A DNA stretch of 64,000 nucleotides from Cohaesibacter sp. (GTDB taxonomy: Bacteria; Pseudomonadota; Alphaproteobacteria; Rhizobiales; Cohaesibacteraceae), in assembly GCA_025210795.1 (NCBI GenBank), contig JAOAQZ010000038.1:1-64000 (forward strand), read 5' to 3'. A program made the translations under genes and the position numbers. Below, piece by piece: positions 18,343 through 27,655 of the stretch. The notes under the pieces are model-generated. The model had not been told where the DNA came from and made no database searches. It saw only the letters and a program-made list of their open reading frames with translations. How positions within the stretch are numbered: the stretch's first letter is position 1; the number at the start of each line of letters is the position of its first letter.

Positions 18343-19605
18343 TTACTTTACCGGTGTGATGCGCAAGGACGTGATACGGTTGCGTTCCTTGCGCAAAACG
18401 CGGAAGCGGAAATTATAGAAGGTAAAACCCTGCCCCGGCTCGGGGATTTGCCGCGCTTCATGAATGACCAGACCGGCAATGGTGGTGGCCTCAATTTCAG
18501 GCAAATTCCAGTCAAAGGCACGATTAAGATCCCGCGTTGGCACAGACCCGTCAACAAGCACAGACCCGTCAGGCTCCTGCCGCACCCCTTTCATGTCGAT
18601 ATCATGCTCATCGGAAATATCACCGACAATCTCTTCAAGAATATCTTCAAGGGTAACAAGCCCCATCACTTCCCCATATTCATCAACCACAAGGGCAAAG
18701 TGACTTTTGCGTTTAAGGAAGGCATTCAGCTGGGCTTTAAGATTGGTGGTATCGGGCACAAACCATGGCTCTGATACCTCTCCCATAATATCCAGTTTCG
18801 ACGCATCCCCTTCCACGCGCGCCAGCGCACGCAGCAAATCCTTGGCATGCAAAATACCAACAAAATTATCCTGCTCTCCCTGCCACAGCGGGATACGGGT
18901 ATAGGGGCTCATCAAAACCTGTTCAACAATGGAAACCGGCCCGTCATCAACATCAATAGACAGCATATTGGTCCGGTGCACCATAATGTCTTCAACATCC
19001 AGCTCTTCCAGATCAAGAAGGCCATCAAACCGGTCCCGGTCATCCTTGACCACGCTGCCTTCCATATGCAGCAAATCCACCGCACCGCGCAGCTCGTCCT
19101 GACCAGACAGGATAGGTGTATTTTTTGTATCGACCCCCAACAGGCGCAACAGGCGCACCACCACCCATTCAACCGCAATAACAAAGGGGCCAAAGACCAA
19201 CGTCACCACACGCACAAAAGGCGCAACTTTCAAAGCAAAGCCATCAGGGTTAGAAATGGCCCATGTTTTGGGAAGAACCTCAGCAAAAACCAGAACCACC
19301 AAAGTCATCACCAAAGTGGCATAGACCACACCGGCTTCGCCAAACAGCGCCAAAAACAGGCTGGTCGCCAGAGCAGAAGCCAGAATATTAACGAGGTTGT
19401 TGCCCAACAGCAGAGAGCCGATCAAACGCTCGCGCATTTGCAGCAATTGATTAACAACACTTGCGCGACTTTCACCGCTTTTTTCCTTCTGGCGCATACG
19501 CGCCCGTGAAGCAGCGGTAAGGGCAGTCTCGGAGCCGGAGAAAAAGCCTGAAATAGCAATGAGAACAAGTATGGCAATCAGTGTGAACCATAATGTTGTA
19601 ACCAT
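18343..19605 (-). CDS. HlyC/CorC (CNNM-type) transporter with CBS domains
   Basis: This 420-residue membrane protein contains a DUF21/CNNM transmembrane domain (about residues 1-180; motifs GFFSGSETALTAAS and GNNLVNI), paired CBS domains (about 200-330; VDEYGEVMGLVTLEDILEEIVG) and a C-terminal CorC_HlyC domain (about 340-420). Members are linked to Mg2+ or Co2+ efflux and homeostasis; the old haemolysin name is misleading. It is 68 bases downstream of aroB on the same strand, so it is probably expressed with aroK-aroB, as in related genomes. Confidence 0.93.
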   Translation of the reverse strand: MVTTLWFTLIAILVLIAISGFFSGSETALTAASRARMRQKEKSGESRASVVNQLLQMRERLIGSLLLGNNLVNILASALATSLFLALFGEAGVVYATLVMTLVVLVFAEVLPKTWAISNPDGFALKVAPFVRVVTLVFGPFVIAVEWVVVRLLRLLGVDTKNTPILSGQDELRGAVDLLHMEGSVVKDDRDRFDGLLDLEELDVEDIMVHRTNMLSIDVDDGPVSIVEQVLMSPYTRIPLWQGEQDNFVGILHAKDLLRALARVEGDASKLDIMGEVSEPWFVPDTTNLKAQLNAFLKRKSHFALVVDEYGEVMGLVTLEDILEEIVGDISDEHDIDMKGVRQEPDGSVLVDGSVPTRDLNRAFDWNLPEIEATTIAGLVIHEARQIPEPGQGFTFYNFRFRVLRKERNRITSLRITPVK

Positions 19606-19673
19606 GACAAATCCTGCCTCTTCATCAATCCATACAAATCCCGCACCTCATTATGCGGATCAAGCGCCAAGCT

Positions 19674-20816
19674 TTAAGCCAGTTTCTCTTCCAAAAAGGA
19701 TTTAACCTCACTTGGATCAACGCCTTTTTCAACAAAAGACTGTCCAAGACCGCGGGTGAGAATGAATGTCAGATTGCCCCGCGAAACCTTTTTGTCCTGC
19801 GCGATAAAGTCCATCAGCAAATCTGAGGTTGGTTTCTCGCCAGCAATAGCTCCAATATGGGTAGGCAGTCCCACAGCCTCAAGATGGGCAATCACCCGAT
19901 CGGTCACGGAAGGATCGCACAGGCCAAGACGCGCAGAGAATTCATGGGCCAGCACCATGCCAATGGCCACCCCTTCCCCATGCACAAGGCGCTCGGCATC
20001 ATAATGGGCCATGCCTTCCAGCGCATGACCAAAGGTATGGCCCAGATTGAGCAAAGCCCGCTGTCCGGCTTCCCGCTCATCGGCGGCCACAACATCGGCT
20101 TTGGCCTGACAAGAGCGGGCAATCGCCTCTTCGCGCGCCGGTCCGCCCGCAAACACCTCTTGCCAGTTTGCCTCAAGCCAGGCAAAAAAGCCCGGATCAT
20201 TGATCAGGCCATATTTGGCAACTTCCGCATAACCGGCAGCAAAATCACGGCGCGGCAGGGTATCGAGAACCGCGCTATCGGCAAGCACCAAGCTAGGCTG
20301 ATGGAAAAGCCCGATCAGATTTTTGCCATGGCCGCTATTGATACCGGTCTTACCACCAACCGAGCTATCCACTTGGGAGAGCAAAGTGGTGGGCACCTGA
20401 ATGAAGCGCATACCGCGCCGGATAATCCCGGCAACAAATCCGGCCAGATCCCCGATCACACCACCACCCAAGGCAACAACCAGATCACCGCGCTCAAGCC
20501 GGGTATCAAGCACCGCATCGCAAGCTTTTGTCAGCCCCTCGTAGGATTTGGTTTTCTCGCCCGCTTCAAGCACAATCACATGGGTCTCGACACCAGAGGC
20601 CTCAAGGCTCTTTTGAACGGCATCAAGATGCAACCCCGCAACGGTCTTATCGGTGATAATGGCGGCCTTGGCTCCACCAAACATCTTGGCGAACAGAGGG
20701 CCCAGATTGCCCAAAAGGTTGCGCCCGATATGAATGTCATAGCTGCGCTCTCCCAGATCCACATGAACAAGACGAGAGGCATCAGGCAAAGAGGAAGAAG
20801 CGTGGGGGAGAGACAT
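19674..20816 (-). CDS. aroB: 3-dehydroquinate synthase
   Basis: This 380-residue enzyme performs the second step of the shikimate pathway, DAHP to 3-dehydroquinate, using NAD+ and a divalent metal. Visible features are the NAD-binding GGGVIGDLAGFVAG, the PTTLLSQVDSSVGGKTGIN active-site block, and the metal ligands in E-x-AKYG, GHTFGHALE and HGEGVAIGM. The ATG two codons into the frame is chosen because AAGGA stands seven bases upstream; the outer start would be TTG. It is 67 bases downstream of aroK, and the two probably form one operon. Confidence 0.97.
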   Translation of the reverse strand: MSLPHASSSLPDASRLVHVDLGERSYDIHIGRNLLGNLGPLFAKMFGGAKAAIITDKTVAGLHLDAVQKSLEASGVETHVIVLEAGEKTKSYEGLTKACDAVLDTRLERGDLVVALGGGVIGDLAGFVAGIIRRGMRFIQVPTTLLSQVDSSVGGKTGINSGHGKNLIGLFHQPSLVLADSAVLDTLPRRDFAAGYAEVAKYGLINDPGFFAWLEANWQEVFAGGPAREEAIARSCQAKADVVAADEREAGQRALLNLGHTFGHALEGMAHYDAERLVHGEGVAIGMVLAHEFSARLGLCDPSVTDRVIAHLEAVGLPTHIGAIAGEKPTSDLLMDFIAQDKKVSRGNLTFILTRGLGQSFVEKGVDPSEVKSFLEEKLA

Positions 20817-20883
20817 GTTCAAGTCCTTAAGATTAGGTCAGGCAGCAGAGTGTGCGCCATTTATTTAAAATATAAAGAAGCGA

Positions 20884-21474
20884 TCAGGAAGCGGCAGGAT
20901 GCGCTTTGACATGCTCTTCAAGGCTCTCGACAACAGCGGTAACAATAGCTTCATGAGGCACATCGCGGGACATTACCGTAAGATCAGCCTCCTCATAGAC
21001 GGGATATCGCTCATCAATTAGGCGGCGCATCACCCCTTCTGGGTCAGGGTCCTGCAGCAAAGGGCGGTGGGAGCGGCGCCGGACCCGTTCCATCAGAATA
21101 TCAAATTCCGCCTTCAGCCACACAGACACACCACTTTGCTTAACCACTTCGCGGGTTTGTTCATTCATCCATGCCCCGCCACCGGTTGCCAGAACCTGGC
21201 AGCCTTCTTCTATCAGGCGGGCAATAACCTTTTTCTCGCCATCGCGAAAATGGGCCTCCCCATGCTGGGCAAAGATCTCGGCAACAGACAAATTGGCGGC
21301 TGCTTCTATTTCATGATCTGCATCGCGAAACGGAACACCCAAACGATTGGCAAGGCGTCGTCCAATTGTGGTTTTACCCGCCCCCATCAAACCAACCAGA
21401 ATAATGGGGCGCCCGCCAAGGGCCTCAACCAGTGCCGCCTCACGGCCAGAGGGTGCCTGCTTTTTCGAATCCAC
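20884..21474 (-). CDS. aroK: Shikimate kinase
   Basis: This 196-residue P-loop kinase phosphorylates shikimate at the 3-OH. Walker A GLMGAGKTT is at about residues 28-36, the shikimate-binding RDADHEIE follows, and GGGAWM (residue about 97) and the lid RR.HRPLL are present. The start is a GTG with AAGGAC eight bases upstream; an extra 20 residues before the core are common in alphaproteobacterial AroK. It leads the aroK-aroB-corC group and is divergent from xerD's neighbour. Confidence 0.96.
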   Translation of the reverse strand: MDSKKQAPSGREAALVEALGGRPIILVGLMGAGKTTIGRRLANRLGVPFRDADHEIEAAANLSVAEIFAQHGEAHFRDGEKKVIARLIEEGCQVLATGGGAWMNEQTREVVKQSGVSVWLKAEFDILMERVRRRSHRPLLQDPDPEGVMRRLIDERYPVYEEADLTVMSRDVPHEAIVTAVVESLEEHVKAHPAAS

Positions 21475-21743
21475 GTGTGTGTCCTTAGCTCATAATTCTG
21501 CCGCACCAAGTCATGGTGTCTGGTCCCCACCGGACCATACCCCTTCATTTGCTGCTTTGCGTCGGTGCTGTCAAGCAAGCAATCTGGCAGAAATCAGACA
21601 AAAGGCCACAGCAAAATGGGCAGGTGCGGAAAAAAAACTCAAAATTGTAAGAAACAATGCTAAGGTCCTATCTTTGACAAAGGCATCCAGACACCACATT
21701 TGGAAGATGGATCACATATGAACCGGTTAACTTGGGTCAACTA

Positions 21744-21887
21744 ATGCCTTCACTTATAAAATTCTTGATTGTCTTGTTAATTCTGGCCGGAGCGGGCTAT
21801 GGAGCACTGTTTGCTCTGGCAAATTTTGTCGATCCGCAACCAAAGGAAATGACCGTTCGCATTCCTGCAAAAGATCTGAAACGCTGA
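21744..21887 (+). CDS. 47-residue single-pass membrane protein upstream of xerD
   Basis: A short gene with one hydrophobic segment (residues about 4-25, [20 protein letters not shown]) followed by a charged, Pro-containing tail with [11 protein letters not shown] and ending KDLKR. In many Rhizobiales a protein of this size and pattern occupies the slot between aroK and xerD, which is why I accept it. The tail should be periplasmic or cytoplasmic depending on topology; nothing shows its function. It is 62 bases upstream of the xerD start and may share its transcript. Confidence 0.78.
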   Translation: MPSLIKFLIVLLILAGAGYGALFALANFVDPQPKEMTVRIPAKDLKR

Positions 21888-21949
21888 TCTTTTTCCTGCC
21901 CCTTTCATTTGCACACAACCCCAAGCGCTTGAAGAAACAAGGATCCAGG

Positions 21950-22903
21950 GTGCCAAGCGACAGCCGTCTTATCTCTCTCTATCTGGATATGCTCAGTGCC
22001 GAGCGCGGCGCGGCGCTCAATACTCTGGAAGCCTACAGGCGCGATCAGGAAGATCTGGCCGATTTTCTTCACACCAATGACACAAATCTTGAGACATGCA
22101 CGATAGACACTTTGCGCGCCTATCTTGCCGAATTGGCTGAGCGCGATATCGCCACCTCCAGCATTGCCCGCAAATTATCCTCGATCCGGCAAATCTTTCG
22201 CTTTCTCTATCGTGATGGCCTGCGCGGCGATGACCCCTCAACCACATTGCAAAGCCCCAAGCGGTCGCGCCCTCTACCCAAAATCATGACGGTGGAAGAA
22301 GTGGATCGCCTGATCGAATCGGCTCGCTTCAATGCAAGCCTTGAAGGCCCGACACCCAAACGGCAAATCCGGGCCTTACGCCTTTATGTCTTGCTCGAGG
22401 TTCTCTATGCAACGGGCCTTCGCGTCTCCGAGCTTGTGAGCCTTCCTGCAAGCGCGGCCCATCAGGACGGACAATTTCTCTCCATCATCGGCAAAGGCAA
22501 CAAGGAAAGACTGGTTCCTCTCTCCGAGCCTGCCAAAAAAGCAATGCTGGATTATCAAGCCATGCTGGCGCAGCAAGCTCCCAAAAAAGGCACGGCCAAA
22601 CGACAAAACTGGCTCTTTCCCTCTTTTGGCAAAAGCGGCCATTATACCCGTCAGGCTTTTGCACGGGAGCTCAAGAGCCTTGCAGATGATGTGCATCTTG
22701 ACGCTGCCTCAGTCTCACCCCATGTGTTACGGCATGCCTTTGCCAGCCATTTGCTGCAAAACGGTGCCAACTTGCGCGCCGTTCAGCAATTGTTAGGCCA
22801 TGCAGATATATCTACAACCCAGATTTACACCCATGTGCTGGATGAAAAACTGAAAGAATTGGTCGAGAACCATCACCCGCTCTCGGATAAAATCAGGACC
22901 TGA
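21950..22903 (+). CDS. xerD: Site-specific tyrosine recombinase XerD
   Basis: This 317-residue recombinase resolves chromosome dimers at dif together with XerC under FtsK control. An N-terminal SAM-like DNA-binding domain (about residues 5-95) precedes the catalytic domain with all expected residues: Arg in ATGLRVSEL, Lys in [23 protein letters not shown], the second His in [15 protein letters not shown], and the nucleophile Tyr in that motif. The GTG at 21950 with AAGGA seven bases upstream is preferred over the in-frame TTG seven codons before. Context upstream of accA fits XerD rather than a mobile integrase. Confidence 0.94.
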   Translation: MPSDSRLISLYLDMLSAERGAALNTLEAYRRDQEDLADFLHTNDTNLETCTIDTLRAYLAELAERDIATSSIARKLSSIRQIFRFLYRDGLRGDDPSTTLQSPKRSRPLPKIMTVEEVDRLIESARFNASLEGPTPKRQIRALRLYVLLEVLYATGLRVSELVSLPASAAHQDGQFLSIIGKGNKERLVPLSEPAKKAMLDYQAMLAQQAPKKGTAKRQNWLFPSFGKSGHYTRQAFARELKSLADDVHLDAASVSPHVLRHAFASHLLQNGANLRAVQQLLGHADISTTQIYTHVLDEKLKELVENHHPLSDKIRT

Positions 22904-23129
22904 GACTGAAAATCCGGTTTTGCTCCAATTCCTGCCAGAAAGATGGTCAAGAAGAGCGAAAGCAACAAAGAGCGCAAAAAGCAAACCTTGTTTGCTTGAC
23001 ACAGAGATCACAAAGGTTCAGGGTCGCGCCGACCCAAGACATAGCCTTTTTGGGGCCTGATTGGGGGCCAATTTGGTATAAAGAGCCTGCAAGCAGGCCC
23101 AGACAGAGAAACAATCGGATTAGCCGACT

Positions 23130-24086
23130 ATGCATAGTTATCTGGAATTTGAAAAACCCGTCGCCGATCTGGAAGGCAAAGTTCAAGAATTGCTCTCCAT
23201 GCAGGAAAATGGCGAGGCGGTAGATGTGGGAGACGAGATCAAGCGTCTGCAAGCCAAGGCTGAAACAGCCATGGTGGATCTCTATGCCAATCTGACCCCG
23301 TGGCACAAAACCCAGATTGCCCGCCACCCCGATCGCCCGCACTTGCGCGAATATATCAACGGCTTAATCGAGGATTTCACACCGCTATCCGGCGATCGCA
23401 AATATTCAGATGATGAAGCTGTTCAGGCCGGTTTCGGCCTCTTCCGCGGCAAGCCTGTAGCTGTTATGGGCCACGAAAAAGGCCACGATACCGAAAGCCG
23501 CCTGCGCCACAATTTTGGCATGGCCCGTCCGGAAGGCTACCGCAAAGCTGTGCGCATTATGGAGCTGGCCGAGCGCTTTAATCTGCCTCTCATCACCTTT
23601 GTTGACACTGCAGGGGCTTATCCCGGCATTGGCGCAGAAGAGCGCGGACAGGCAGAAGCCATTGCCCGCTCTACCGATGCCTGCCTTGCCATGGGCACAC
23701 CCAATGTCTCCGTCATTATTGGCGAAGGCGGATCCGGTGGTGCCATTGCCATTGCAGCTTCCAACAAGGTGTTCATGCTTGAGCATGCCATTTATAGCGT
23801 GATCTCCCCTGAAGGAGCAGCCTCCATTTTGTGGCGCGATTCAACCCGCGCGCAGGATGCAGCAACCAATATGAAGATCACCGCGCAGGATCTGAAAGAG
23901 TTTGGCGTCATCGACACCATAATCAAAGAGCCAGTTGGCGGTGCCCATCGCTCCCCCGATAACGTGATTGAAGCAACCGGCACCATGATTGCTGATGCTC
24001 TGGCGGAATTTGACGGCATGTCCTCAGATGAGATCAAAAAGGCGCGCAGAGACCGCTTCCTTGCCATTGGCCGCACGCTGAAATAA
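23130..24086 (+). CDS. accA: Acetyl-CoA carboxylase carboxyltransferase subunit alpha
   Basis: This 318-residue protein is the alpha subunit of the carboxyltransferase that moves CO2 from biotin to acetyl-CoA, the first step of fatty acid synthesis; it works with AccD, AccB and AccC. Recognisable blocks are LEFEKP at the N terminus, PWHKTQIARHPDRPH, GRKYSDDEA-like GDRKYSDDEAV, FVDTAGAYPGIGAEERGQ, GEGGSGGA and the conserved C-terminal SPEGAASILW. It follows xerD after 226 bases and is closed by a strong terminator. Confidence 0.98.
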   Translation: MHSYLEFEKPVADLEGKVQELLSMQENGEAVDVGDEIKRLQAKAETAMVDLYANLTPWHKTQIARHPDRPHLREYINGLIEDFTPLSGDRKYSDDEAVQAGFGLFRGKPVAVMGHEKGHDTESRLRHNFGMARPEGYRKAVRIMELAERFNLPLITFVDTAGAYPGIGAEERGQAEAIARSTDACLAMGTPNVSVIIGEGGSGGAIAIAASNKVFMLEHAIYSVISPEGAASILWRDSTRAQDAATNMKITAQDLKEFGVIDTIIKEPVGGAHRSPDNVIEATGTMIADALAEFDGMSSDEIKKARRDRFLAIGRTLK

Positions 24087-24139
24087 GCGCCAGGCAAACA
24101 CAGATATCCTGGCCAAAGACAAGGACCGGACAAAGATCA

Positions 24140-24166
24140 GGCGATGCAATAGCATCGCCTTTTTTG
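24140..24166 (+). terminator. Terminator of accA
   Basis: GGCGATGC-AATA-GCATCGCC followed by TTTTTT, 53 bases after the stop. Confidence 0.93.
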
Positions 24167-24430
24167 TGCCCTTTCGCTAAGATGGCGCGATGCCAACAGG
24201 CGAAATTTGCCTCTCTGCCCTATTCTTGCCCCACCTGATTGTCATGTGATGGGCGACAAGAAAGACGATAAGACATGACGAGAAGCAAGGCACAAGTGGG
24301 AATCAAGTGCTTGAAGGACAAGCAGGAAAAGCCTGTGGCAGTAACAGACTGTCAATCAGTTTGAGTTACCTTTCTTTAACGATGAATTGGTCGCAAGAAC
24401 AAGCAAGATAACAACGTGACAGGCGAGAAC

Positions 24431-25639
24431 ATGCTCAAGACGCGCAAATGGCACATTCTGGCAACATCTATTTTGGCGCTGACTCTGGCTGCCTGCAATG
24501 CCGAGCAGTGGGGCAACAACAAGCATTTGCAACCGCTTAACAGCAAGATCAAGTCACAAATCCGTAAAATCGGCTCAACCGAAAATGCACCCCTCTATAT
24601 CCGCATTTTCAAGGAAGAAGCCGTTCTGGAAGCCTGGAAACAGACCAAAGACGGCACCTATGCCTTGCTGAAGACCTATCCGATTTGCGCCTATTCAGGA
24701 AAAATCGGCCCCAAAAAGAAAGAAGGTGATCGTCAGGCCCCCGAAGGATTTTATGCCATCACGCCGGGTCAGATGAATCCCAATTCCAGCTATTATCTTT
24801 CTTTCAATTTGGGCTATCCCAACAAGTTTGACCGCTCTTATGGCCGCACCGGTGCCCATTTGATGGTCCATGGGTCATGCTCGTCCCGCGGCTGCTATGC
24901 CATGGAAGACGAGCCAGTGGCAGAAATTTATGCGCTGGGACGCGAAGCCTTTGAAGGGGGCCAGAGATCGTTCAAGGTGCACGCCTTTCCGTTTCGCATG
25001 ACCCCGGAAAATATGGCACGCAACCGCAACAACGAGCATTTCCCTTTCTGGGTCAATCTTAAAAATGGATACGATCATTTCCAGATCACCAAAAAGCCAC
25101 CTCGGGTCGAAGTCTGCAATCGCACCTATATCTTCAATCCAGAAGGCGCAAACAGCTTTGATGCGACAGGAAGCTGCCCCGACTACACCATAAAGCCCGA
25201 TCTTTTGGCCTCTTTGCAGCAAATGCGGGCAAGCGAGGAAATTGCTTTCCAAAAAGCCATCAAGGATCTGGAAAACAAAGCTGCAAAAAAGGAAGCAAGC
25301 GAAGCCGAAGCCATGGCCGAAGCCCAGCTTGATATTCTTGAGCGCAAGAAGCGGATTGCTGAAGGCAAAAATCCCGATGGCTTTATTGCCGGTCTTATTC
25401 AGGGCAATCCCGGCAAACCAGCAGCAACCCAAGCACCGGCAGGTGCCGGACAAATCATCCCAAGGGCCAGCAATGCAAATGCACAGGTTCAAAATCAGAC
25501 CGAGCAAAGCGGCGGCGGCTTTTTCTCAAACCTGACATCCAAGCTGTCCAACCCCTTTAAGAAGACACCCCCGGCCCCGATTGGGACGCCAAGCCCAACG
25601 GCAAGCGATCTTGCCGTCACGCCAAAACCAAAGGGCTAA
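24431..25639 (+). CDS. YafK-type L,D-transpeptidase lipoprotein
   Basis: About 402 residues. A lipoprotein signal peptide ends in LAAC. The YkuD/YafK catalytic domain spans about residues 45-215, with HGSCSSRGCYAM carrying the active-site His and nucleophilic Cys. Family members make or cut 3-3 peptidoglycan crosslinks or release tethered lipoprotein. A Lys/Glu/Ala-rich, probably helical stretch (about 265-320) and a Pro/Ala-rich disordered tail follow. The ATG is preferred over a GTG five codons upstream because it starts the n-region directly. The gene stands alone, with terminators on both sides. Confidence 0.9.
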   Translation: MLKTRKWHILATSILALTLAACNAEQWGNNKHLQPLNSKIKSQIRKIGSTENAPLYIRIFKEEAVLEAWKQTKDGTYALLKTYPICAYSGKIGPKKKEGDRQAPEGFYAITPGQMNPNSSYYLSFNLGYPNKFDRSYGRTGAHLMVHGSCSSRGCYAMEDEPVAEIYALGREAFEGGQRSFKVHAFPFRMTPENMARNRNNEHFPFWVNLKNGYDHFQITKKPPRVEVCNRTYIFNPEGANSFDATGSCPDYTIKPDLLASLQQMRASEEIAFQKAIKDLENKAAKKEASEAEAMAEAQLDILERKKRIAEGKNPDGFIAGLIQGNPGKPAATQAPAGAGQIIPRASNANAQVQNQTEQSGGGFFSNLTSKLSNPFKKTPPAPIGTPSPTASDLAVTPKPKG

Positions 25640-25657
25640 TTGATCAGCATTATGAAT

Positions 25658-25700
25658 AAAAAAGAGGGCCGGACATATCTTTGTCCGGCCCTCTTTTTTT
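25658..25700. terminator. Bidirectional terminator
   Basis: Perfect stem AGAGGGCCGGACA / TGTCCGGCCCTCT flanked by A and T tracts, between the convergent L,D-transpeptidase and rpiR-type genes. Confidence 0.95.
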
Positions 25701-25750
25701 ATCTTCACGCTGGGCGCTAAAATAGCTCCCCACAGCTTAGAGTCAGAACC

Positions 25751-26647
25751 CTAGACAAATTTGCGGAACAATCGGGTCTGGTCAAACAGCTCTTCCAAAA
25801 GCTGCATACGATCCTTGGTGTCATCCCAGTTTTGATCTTGCACGGCTGCAATCACCGCCTCGACCACAAACATCAGCACCACAGAGCTATCCCATGCCGA
25901 TGGCACTTCAATACGGCAATTAAAGCAGAAGCTTGCAACATCCGAGACCGGTGAGCTCCACTGATCAGTAAAGAGAATAACCTGCACGCCCCTATTTTGT
26001 GCCATATGTGCCAGCTTGAGAATATCCCGCTCGTAACGGCGAATATCAAAGATGACGAGCACATCCCCCTCTTTCATATTCAGCACATAATGGGGCCAGG
26101 TGTTGGAATTGGAGGTAATCAGGGTCACATCATCACGGATCACCTGCATATGGGTAAACATATAATCCGCCAAAGCCCGCGAAATACGACCGCCTACGAT
26201 GTGCACAGCTCGCTCCCGATCCGCCAGCAACGTCGCAACCTTGTCAAACTCGGCCACATCAATCTGGGCAAGGGTCTGGCGCATATTCTGCATCACCGAT
26301 CCGGCAAACCGGTTGAGAATATGCGTATCGGGTGCGGTTTCGCTCCAGCGATCATGCTTGGCTATGGGGTCAGAAATCTTGGCTTCTAGTTCCTGATGGA
26401 GCCGGGCCTGAAATTCCGGATAGCCCTTAAATCCCAGCTTCTGCACCATACGTGCAACGGTCGGGGTCGACACTTTGGCATTTTCCGCAAGCGTCGTGAT
26501 GCTGCCAAGCCCCGAGACAGGATAATTTTCAAAAAGGCTATTGGCCAATTGCCGTTCCGCACGGGTTAAGTCATCGAAATTGCTACGCAATAACTCAGAA
26601 ATTGTTTGTGTTTGATCACCCAAGATCACCTCGTTTTCCGCTTTCAA
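25751..26647 (-). CDS. RpiR-family transcriptional regulator
   Basis: This 298-residue regulator has an N-terminal RpiR helix-turn-helix (about residues 10-85; LTRAERQLANSLFENYP ... STPTVARMVQKLGFKGYPEF) and a C-terminal SIS domain (about 130-260; HIVGGRISRALADY ... VIFDIRRYERDI) that would bind a phosphorylated sugar-like or other small ligand. It is divergent from the amidohydrolase/TRAP/glutamine-synthetase operon with 132 bases between starts, so it most likely controls that operon. Many RpiR regulators next to amine or amino-acid pathways do not respond to sugars, so the ligand is open. Confidence 0.9.
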   Translation of the reverse strand: MKAENEVILGDQTQTISELLRSNFDDLTRAERQLANSLFENYPVSGLGSITTLAENAKVSTPTVARMVQKLGFKGYPEFQARLHQELEAKISDPIAKHDRWSETAPDTHILNRFAGSVMQNMRQTLAQIDVAEFDKVATLLADRERAVHIVGGRISRALADYMFTHMQVIRDDVTLITSNSNTWPHYVLNMKEGDVLVIFDIRRYERDILKLAHMAQNRGVQVILFTDQWSSPVSDVASFCFNCRIEVPSAWDSSVVLMFVVEAVIAAVQDQNWDDTKDRMQLLEELFDQTRLFRKFV

Positions 26648-26680
26648 GCTTATCCATTGACGTACAATTTATAACAAACA

Positions 26681-26743
26681 AATCCATTCTGAAAGGATTT
26701 TATCAGAAACACTATTGACAGGTCGATTAAATCTGAACAATTC
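26681..26743 (+). promoter_or_regulatory. Divergent promoter/operator region of the amine-utilisation-like operon
   Basis: An inverted repeat AATCC-N9-GGATT at 26681-26699 overlaps a second one, TTCTGA-N10-TCAGAA (26687-26708). A further TCTGAA half-site appears at about 26732, inside the spacer of a TTGACA (26715-26720) promoter for the plus-strand operon. The clustered TCTGAA half-sites are good candidates for RpiR binding. Confidence 0.5.
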
Positions 26744-26779
26744 TTTACAAAAAAATTTGAGGGGCAGAAAGGGACATTC

Positions 26780-27610
26780 GTGCCAGATCCGACATCATAT
26801 CCTGACATCGGTAGCATCCTTGGGGCTGAAGAAGCCTCACCAGTAACAGTGCACAACCCGCAGGCAGCGGGGCCGGTGCTGCTGGTATGCGAGCATGCAT
26901 CCAATGCCATCCCCGCCGGGCTGCATAATCTGGGGCTTGATGAGGAAACCCGCAAAAGCCATGTGGCATGGGATCCAGGTGCCTTGGCAGTCTCCCTTGA
27001 GCTGGGACAATTGCTGGATGCCACCCTTGTCCACCAGAATTATTCCCGCCTTGTCTATGATTGCAACCGCCCTCCATCCGCCGCCGATGCCATGCCTGCC
27101 CGCAGCGAGATTTTTGATATTCCGGGCAACCACTCTTTGACACAGGCGCAAAAGAACGCACGCACGGCAGCCATCTATCACCCGTTTGAAGAAGCTCTTC
27201 AAAAGACAGTCGCAGAGCGCCTGTCAGAGGGTCGCCCTCCCATCCTTGTCACCATTCACTCTTTTACCCCTGTCTATCACGGCAAAAAGCGCGCGGTGGA
27301 ACTGGGCATTCTCTATGACACAGACGACAGGCTAGGGCAGGCAATCCTTGATCAAGCCAAAAGCGAGAAGGACATGGTAATCGAAGCCAACGAGCCCTAT
27401 AGCCCGACAGATGGCGTCACCCATACCTTGCAGCTCCATGCACTGCCCCATGGCCTGCTTAATGTCATGATCGAAATTCGCAATGACCTGATCGCCACCG
27501 ATCAGGATCAAAAAACCATGGCAACTATTCTCTTTCGGCTGATCAGCTCGGCCCTTGCCCAGATATCCGCGCAAGACGGATCCCATTCCTTGGGGGCACA
27601 AGACAAATGA
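26780..27610 (+). CDS. N-formylglutamate amidohydrolase (HutG-like) family protein
   Basis: This 276-residue hydrolase starts at a GTG with AAGGGA upstream. The family motif VLLVCEHASNAIP is at about residues 33-45 and VAWDPGA at about 64. DCNRPPS and the TIHSFTPVY motif carry likely metal and substrate ligands. Classical members release formate from N-formylglutamate in histidine degradation, but no hut genes are near. In this operon, with a glutamine-synthetase-family ligase and two dehydrogenases, cleavage of a gamma-glutamyl amide or other N-acyl glutamate derivative is a more fitting role (inference). Confidence 0.87.
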   Translation: MPDPTSYPDIGSILGAEEASPVTVHNPQAAGPVLLVCEHASNAIPAGLHNLGLDEETRKSHVAWDPGALAVSLELGQLLDATLVHQNYSRLVYDCNRPPSAADAMPARSEIFDIPGNHSLTQAQKNARTAAIYHPFEEALQKTVAERLSEGRPPILVTIHSFTPVYHGKKRAVELGILYDTDDRLGQAILDQAKSEKDMVIEANEPYSPTDGVTHTLQLHALPHGLLNVMIEIRNDLIATDQDQKTMATILFRLISSALAQISAQDGSHSLGAQDK

Positions 27611-27655
27611 CACCGATGCAATCACCAATCACCAGCCAAGCCCGGGGAGCAGATC

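Noticed and set aside
19857..20909. 350-codon plus-strand frame antisense to aroB
   Set aside because: aroB has all catalytic motifs on the other strand; this frame is a shadow caused by codon bias.
21950..22903. Phage or integron integrase
   Set aside because: The motifs and the setting next to aroK and accA fit housekeeping XerD; there are no phage genes or attachment repeats around it.
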